DNA of 64,000 bases. Source: Hibiscus mutabilis (Eukaryota > Streptophyta > Magnoliopsida > Malvales > Malvaceae). The notes below the pieces were generated by a model that searched no databases, was not told the origin of the DNA, and saw only the letters and a list, made by a program, of their open reading frames with translations. Of this stretch, positions 57,777 to 64,000 are shown piece by piece; position 1 is the stretch's first letter, and every line of letters begins with the position of its first letter. Location of the stretch: positions 54,669,741-54,733,740 of the forward strand of contig CM033714.1 of the NCBI GenBank assembly GCA_019671005.1, written 5' to 3'. The position numbers and the translations under genes are program-made.

Positions 57777-58430
57777 AAATCTACAACGATAATATATGTT
57801 TCTATAAGTACCTATTTATCATGTTTATAAAGTAATAACATTCCCACTATTAAAAACCCTCAAAATCGAAAAACTTGCTAAAAGTATTTCTAGTGGGTAA
57901 GGATCCATATTTCATTTTAGTCTAAGTCAGCTTTGGCTTTACTCCTAGAATTCAATTATTTAGGTAAGCAACACTTGCTAATTACATCTCATGTAATTCC
58001 TATATTTGATGAACAACTATTTGTCCATAACAAAAGTTCATATGGTCTAATAGAAAAAATAATAATGAATAGTGCACCATATAGGTAACTTATGTAAGAG
58101 AGGTGGTGTACTGGGCACCCTTAAATACCAAGTCTTTCAAAGAACAATCCTAGACATGCACTTTTGTATTGTTTTTCAATCACCAAAGTTCTTGAACAAT
58201 CATTAGTCTTTAGGTTTTTAATCTTATTAGAACAACCTAGTTTAACCAATATTACTACCAGTGAATATCACTTGCTTATTCTTCGCGTTTAACCAGGATA
58301 GATCTAAGTATTTTGCTTTGGCAAAACCTACATAGTACCGATCGAGGTTTTAACGAGGCTAATATTGGATGACTAATTTTAATTAAATATGTAGGGTTTT
58401 TTTATATTAATCTCACCATTCTATTATGAT

Positions 58431-58673
58431 CTAATTAGTTGCCATCATGCTAAAAAAAGCATACATTTTATCACATACATGTAAAGCAATAAATATAAAT
58501 GCAATGGTTATAGCCCTTAAAACTAAGCTGGCCCATCCCATACCAATGGGAGAACCAAAATTACTAAAGATAGAACTTGCTTCGCAAGCACCTAATCCAC
58601 CTTTGATCGCCCCATAGTCTGCTCCTTTGGTCCACGCTTTCTCCGTAAATATTACAATTTTTCGGAAACTCAT
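58431..58673 (-). CDS. Intact 80-residue membrane-type ORF in copia leader
   Basis: ATG at 58673, TAG at 58431-58433, in the same sense as gag-pol. It starts MSFRKIVIFTEKAWTKG. The middle is glycine-rich (AIKGGLGACEASS, FGSPIGMGW). A hydrophobic stretch of about 20 residues (about 51-70, LVLRAITIAFIFIALHV) could span a membrane. Two cysteines. There is no stop or shift, in contrast to gag-pol, which has many. TTTATATAAAT lies about 75 bp upstream on the same strand, so it could have its own promoter. I do not recognise a family. It could be an accessory ORF of this copia lineage, a captured host fragment, or chance. Confidence 0.5.
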   Translation of the reverse strand: MSFRKIVIFTEKAWTKGADYGAIKGGLGACEASSIFSNFGSPIGMGWASLVLRAITIAFIFIALHVCDKMYAFFSMMATN

Positions 58674-58742
58674 TTTACATACGAGGGAGTAAGATGAGAA
58701 GAGAATTACAATAGAAGAAAGAAAGGCACGACACGCAGGCTG

Positions 58743-58756
58743 TATTTATATAAAAC
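58743..58756 (-). promoter_or_regulatory. TATA-like box upstream of copia leader ORF
   Basis: Minus strand TTTTATATAAATAC, about 70-80 bp before the ATG at 58673. This spacing would give a short leader of about 45 bp. Confidence 0.4.
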
Positions 58757-59356
58757 CAAAGTAAATAGGCTATTTGGGCTATAACCATGCATTTTCAAAC
58801 ACCGTGCATATCGTCCAAAACATACACATGTTTTATCTTGTTAATTAAGGTTACCTAAATAGTTCCTACGACCTTTGTTGCCTACGCGTTTCGGCAGATC
58901 TGGGGCCGTCTAGTTCGTCTGTAGAATGCGGACCTGGCGTCCCCGATATGCCCAGAAAATTTTTAATTTCGGCACTTCGATTACTATGGAAAAACCTCAC
59001 GATTTGATAATATTTATCAATAGATTCGTGTTTTTGAGATTTTTCAATCCCTAAGGGTTTTCACTCTAAAACAACCATTATTCCTCTGCCAAAAATAATC
59101 TGCCATCTTAACCGCATGTTCATCATGTCAACTATTAACATATGATTATCAAAAGCTTACCGCAACAAACACATGATTAACACTTAACCATCGATCGTAA
59201 ATACTTGTTAAAACATATTAACACATTAATCACGATTGGATTCAATTTCTACATTTCGCACAAACATCACATACTCATCAAAACAGAAAAAGTAAAACAT
59301 GCATCTCATACAAAAACATCATACAAATATTTAAGTCTAAATTCGTATCGTACAAG

Positions 59357-59370
59357 TGGCTCTGATACGA
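59357..59370 (-). other. Primer-binding site of copia element I
   Basis: Minus strand TCGTATCAGAGCCAC just after the LTR end AACA-G. It matches the tRNA-Met site TGGTATCAGAGCC with one mismatch. Confidence 0.88.
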
Positions 59371-59371
59371 C

Positions 59372-60820
59372 TGTTGGAAAACGCCAGTACACCCCATGGC
59401 GTAGCGAAAAAATTATCCGACGTAATCCACCAGTAATTCATGTACAAGGGATGAATTTGGGGTGATAAAGGATGAAACGTTACCTTAATAAATCTGGAAT
59501 CTGGAAATCCGTAGGTAATTCAAAATAACCAAATCAAATCCGAGTCGTCACAATAGCGTTCTGACCTCTATGTAGTCCACCCGAATGAAATGACCAATAT
59601 TTTCTCTTCTCTAACTATTAGAGAGGTTTTTCAAAAACCAAGGGATGAATGGCTGCTAGACCTTATGCCTTTATATAGCATTTAAAAACCTATTTCTAAT
59701 TAAATTCAGATTCTTAAATATACAATATATTTAACCAAATATAATTAAATATGTAGAATCTGCTACTTTAATTAGGTTTCTTTTAGAGATATATATATAC
59801 TTTAATAATATTTGATAATTACAATAACTTATCAAATATTAACATATATATATAAACAAAATTATCCATAATTACAATAATTATAACAATTTAGGTTTCT
59901 CACTAATTACGTGTACAACAAGTTTGTATACATGCTATCTAATCGATATTTGTTCATTTCAATTATAGCGTGTGACCCTTGTAGGTTCATGTAACGTTAG
60001 CAGTAATATCCAGAACAATTCTAATATTACAAGCAATGAGTGGCATCTAGCAATACATCATTGCTACCTAAGTTACATGAAATCGTGGTTCGATTTAATC
60101 TTTTTTCCTTATTAACTTCTTTTATGTATTTCATCCTTTTGTCCTCATATCTAGATCGGACACAAGTCATGGATTAGTCACACTTGTATAGTTCATCTAA
60201 TGTTTCTTGATATCTTGAGTAGACTATTATAAATAAATAATTATGATATCCCATATCAATTTTTCGAGCATGGCCATGCATTTTCTAGTCTCACTCAATC
60301 AAGTGGCTTATGATATTACTCCTATTATGTAGGAGGGACAAATCCTATCTCGATCGACCATATTTCGCTACATGGATTATGACATATCCAATATCAGTCT
60401 TTATAGTGTAGTCAATTACGACACACGTTTGACCATATCAAAATATGTCACTCACGATGTTGAAATAATGATGATCTCAAGTATGAGGATCATACATGTA
60501 GTTATCACCATAAGCAATATTGTGACTGTCACATAATAATCCAAGAACATGCTCATAGCGGACCAATCCAGTATGTTGTTCCCTAACACATACTTATGTA
60601 TTGATTTTGACATCTCCATGTCAATGACAACACTTTGTCATCAATCAACTACATATTAATCTTAATACATTATTGTTGTCCAAGCCCACAATAATTATTG
60701 ACTAAGGACATTCTAGAATAACTATATTATTCTAAGGACTTTATTATAATTCAGTTTATTTATAGATACACAGAATCAGACTGAAATAATAATAATGGCT
60801 TTATATTAATAAGCAAGATA
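59372..60820 (-). repeat. 5' LTR of copia element I, cut by LTR G
   Basis: 1449 bp. On plus it runs from TGTTGGAAAACGCC to AAGCAAGATA, matching 52314-53773 of the 3' LTR. The last about 56 bp (53774-53829 in the other LTR) are displaced by insertion of G. Confidence 0.93.
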
Positions 60821-63800
60821 TGTAATCCCCTAAAATTTACTAAGTTGATTAAGGGTCATTTAGTACTAATATAATAGCTTAAAAGCTAACTTAGTGACTA
60901 AACTGACAAAAATGCAAAAGTTATGATTTCTTTAATTATGGGTTTTGGAAAGGAAATTTCTAAGGTTTAAAGGTATCATGTGATAGATAGTGAATTGAAT
61001 AAGATATTCTTAAAGTTTGGTTGAATTTCAAGGTAAATTGGAATGGGAATTGAAGTTTAAAATATTAGTGACCAAAATGTAAATTCTGAAAATTTTATGG
61101 CTAAAATATAAGCTTTGGAAAAGTCTAGGGACTAAAGTTGTAATTTCCTAAAAGTTAAGGGTTTTTATTTCATAAATAAATATATCACCTAAGGCTGTGG
61201 ATCGAATGTGAAGATTTTGGTTTGATCTGATATTTCGATCATTGGGAAAATTGCAGTTAAAGTTTAAGTGAAATTCGGATACCCGGATCGAACTGGAAAA
61301 TTTTGAAATTTTTCCATATGATAGATAAAGGTTATAAAAGTCATTTCCAAATGTAAATTCAAGATGAAGCCTATAGTTTATTTCCGCGTAAAGGATTATT
61401 TATCGGTATATTGAATCGAATGGAAATTTTGGAGATTGATCCAAAAGCTATGGAAAAGTCATAAAATGTTATTTTATGAATATTTTATTATGGTTGGTTG
61501 AATTCTAACTAGATTTAATTAGATTTTAATGGAATGACAATTTGGAAACAAACTACTAAATAAAGACTAGTTGGGGGGCAAATTGGTCATTTGGCCCTAA
61601 TGGCAATTTTGAAATATTTAAAAAGTTATAAGGGCAATTTTGGAAGGAGGAAATGGGAGATTAAATCTTGGCCCTTGATTGATGATAAAATCAATCTCAA
61701 CCATTGGATAAAAGGGCAAAATTGTAATTTCACTATTAAATGAATTTAATATTCATTTAATAGATATATGTTTAAAATAATGGTGAAAAGATGAACTTGA
61801 AACGTGGAGAAAGAGGGGAAAGAAGAAGAAAAATTTCCAATCTCGGTTTAAGCCCCGAAACTCAGTTTCTAGGCAATCTCTTCAACTACAAAGTTGTTAT
61901 ACTCTTTAAGCTCTATCTTTTGATATCAATAATTCATGGAATACATGCTTGGTTGATGAGAAATTTCATGAGAAATAAATTAGGGTTACAGATGAAATTG
62001 GGGCTTTTGAGATTTTATGATTCCATGATTGAATTCAAGTTAGAATTAAGCTAGTATGATGTTAAAATCATGATATTGCATTGGGATTTAAGTTTTACAT
62101 GTTTTGAATTTTATGAAGATGATTAGGGTTTATGGATTCAAGTTTAATTTAGGGTTTGTGATGTTGAAATAATGATCTAGTAAGCTTGAATTGTTGTTTG
62201 GAAGCAAAACCCTAAGTTAAATTGTGCAGGGACCATTTCGGCAAATTGAAAAGTTAAAGGACCAAATCTGAATTTTTAGAATTTGGAGTGTATTTATGTT
62301 ATTAATGATGTTAGAGACAAGAAAATAAAGTTAGAATGCTAAATTGATGTTGAATTGAATTAGTGACCATTTTGACAATTTGTCAAAGTTAAGTGACCAA
62401 ATCGATATTGAAGTTTTGTATGGGGATAAATCTGATATTTAGTTGTAATGATGGAATTAAGGTAGTAATGTTGAATTGAGGACTAATTTGCAAAGTTAAG
62501 AAGCTTGAATCCTTATCTTTGCACTTTAGTGACTATTTCGGTAAGGAAGGAAAGTTAAGGAGAATTATTGTGAATAATTATTTGATGAAGAAGGTCATAA
62601 GATGGTGGGTTAAAGCAAGTAATTGGCCTAAATTGAAAAGTAGAGAAGTAAGGAGAAGTTAGTATAAAAGTTGAAGTTGTTTATGGAAGTTGTGTAGAAA
62701 AACTGTTTTAGGCAGTAACTTTGAAAATTCACCATAAATTCTACAAAAACTGTTAGATAGTGAATTTTATACCGATGTAAATATTTGTTCGTCTAGTTTT
62801 GTGTCCAACAAACAGAATCTGATTTTGAGTTCCGAGTCAAAAGATATGAATTTTTAAGTGACGAAAGGTCAGAAAACAGAATACCAGTCTGTTCCGAATT
62901 TCAGCACTGTAACTGACTTTGAAAATTCGCCATAAATCGTACAAGTTGAATTTGGGCTATTAATTTATATGGTTGAAAAGCTTATCAAATCTAGTTTCTT
63001 ACAGAACAAATGGAGTCGAATTCTGAGTTATATATTATTTTATATAAATATTTCTTCGAAGGTACCACAAACTACCAGAAAATGAGAATTGATATACTTT
63101 GTATCTAAGGTTGATTAGTAAGCTTGAAAGGGGTTAATGGAAGTTCAAAGTGGTCACTAAGGACCATAATAAATTTTTGAACAATACAAGGAAGAAAGGA
63201 AAATGTTTGGAGATTTTGTATTCGAATGATTATTTTGGACATTATGTCTAAGATATTGTTAGATTGGGATCTAACAAATATTTTACTTATTTCAATTGTG
63301 AAGTGAAGTTCGAATCAAGGGAGGTTCGAGGAACAATGAAGGAAAGGATCAAAGAGGACTTAGTGAGGCATACTAATAAATGGCCCAGGTGAGTGCAATG
63401 CATACATAACATTATACATGGATGCTTCATACATCACCGGTAGGACTTGCGATGAGTCTACCTGGTTTATATATTGTCATGATATTTATGTCATTGATCA
63501 TATATTTGACATATTTTAAATATGTCAAAGTTTGAAAATAAATGCATTGATCACTAGTTATTGATGATGGTATAATATGAATGTTATTTCGGCTATGAAC
63601 TGTTAAATGTTGATATATATTGATATATGTTGCCATTGATGACTTAAATGATGAAATAAAGCCCAATGTATGATATAGAGGTTCGATGGTGTAGTTGGAT
63701 ATCCATAGGGTCATAATCAACTGTATAAATATTCTAAGCACTTCAGGTAAAGTGCAAATATTATAAATACTCATTGAGGAGTATACTCATGCATGGTTTG

Positions 63801-64000
63801 AGTATACGGACTTACTACGGGTGCTAAACACTTTGGTGTAATTTCATGAAAACTCAATGAGGGATATATTGTATACTCCGATAAGTATACAAAAGCACTT
63901 CGGTGCTAAGCACTCCCGGTAGAGTGCAAATAATACACATACTCAAGAAATAGTATGTATGAGGGATGACTCGTGTACATAGAATCTCTTAATTCGATAC
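60821..64000 (+). mobile_element. LTR G, long-LTR gypsy type, 5' part only
   Basis: Starts TGTAATCCCCTAAAATT inside the copia LTR, with a possible TSD AGATA at 60816-60820, and runs at least 3180 bp to the window edge. It shares blocks with F and, reversed, with C (AAAAGATATGAATTTTTAA; TTCGCCATAAATCGTACAA). Near its end, 63733 and 63903 start similar words (TAAGCACT..., GTAAAGTGCAAAT, AATACTCA). No coding region is supported; 61791-62054 is an open frame without family features. Confidence 0.75.

Larger units (their letters stand above)
57777..59356 (-). other. 1.6-kb leader of copia element I
   Basis: Region between PBS and gag. It contains an intact small ORF (58673 to 58431) with a TATA-like box; the remainder (57777-58430 and 58760-59356) shows no coding sequence. 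It is long for a copia leader. Confidence 0.7.
52314..60820 (-). mobile_element. Element I: Ty1/copia retrotransposon, minus strand
   Basis: Domain order on the minus strand is gag-PR-IN-RT-RH, which defines Ty1/copia. LTRs are at 52314-53829 (3') and 59372-60820 (5', its first about 56 bp cut off by LTR G). A tRNA-Met type PBS and a PPT are present. It inserted into ORF H (left flank GTTGC; the right TSD lies beyond G, outside the window). The leader between PBS and gag is 1.6 kb and holds an extra ORF. Confidence 0.95.

Overview
This is plant nuclear DNA, most likely from a eudicot with a retrotransposon-rich genome. Codon-dense host sequence is almost absent. What fills the window is a stack of nested LTR retrotransposons of the Ty3/gypsy Athila type, the Ty3/gypsy long-LTR (Tekay/Del-like) type and Ty1/copia. 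A Malvaceae source such as cotton fits the style of these elements, but that is an inference from general familiarity. Only one host protein gene is convincing: a single-exon NDR1/HIN1-like (NHL, LEA_2 domain) gene at 47334-47969. It carries an in-frame TGA just after its membrane anchor.

Layout. 1-14.4 kb is a nest built on a plus-strand Athila-like element (called B here). Its protease region can be followed across the inserts and its 3' LTR is 9428 to about 14361. Into B went a minus-strand Athila-like element A (gag, PBS and 5' LTR at 1234-3774, itself cut by LTR D at 1-1233), a solo LTR T1 (3797-6388, holding another solo LTR at 4008-5419), a solo LTR J (6578-7689), and a 3.8-kb solo LTR C inside B's own LTR (9758-13529). 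Most of these are flanked by 5-bp target-site duplications (TSDs), and removing T1 and J restores a continuous protease reading frame.

14.4-28.6 kb holds a minus-oriented LTR (E), a low-copy repeat family (L) of unknown class, and element F (16476-26129). F has two LTRs of 4.9 and 4.5 kb around an internal region of only 233 bp (PBS plus polypurine tract (PPT)). A 1.3-kb DNA transposon-like element with long terminal inverted repeats (26193-27503) follows. 28.6-42.0 kb is a structurally complete Athila-type element K with both LTRs, PBS, gag, protease, RT, RNase H, integrase, an env-position ORF and PPT. All its ORFs carry stops or frameshifts, and a reverse-oriented solo LTR of its own family sits between pol and the env-position ORF.

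42.2-49.3 kb is AT-rich gene-bearing DNA with two small inverted-repeat elements, two tRNA-like (SINE-like) segments and the NHL gene. 49.3-52.3 kb has a second T-family LTR (T2) and the 3' end of a minus-strand Athila-like element (H). 52.3-60.8 kb is a minus-strand Ty1/copia element (I) with decayed gag-pol but an intact 80-codon ORF in its leader. Its 5' LTR is cut by a long-LTR element (G) that runs off the window.

Items most worth checking: the GTTGCC/GGCAAC short repeat spread through coding and non-coding parts of K; a small ORF with in-frame 36-bp repeats kept open in three copies of K's LTR; the intact leader ORF with its own TATA box in copia I; the tiny-interior element F; and the nonsense codon in the NHL gene. 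Boundaries and TSDs were read directly from the sequence. Family names rest on recognised motifs, not on database searches.
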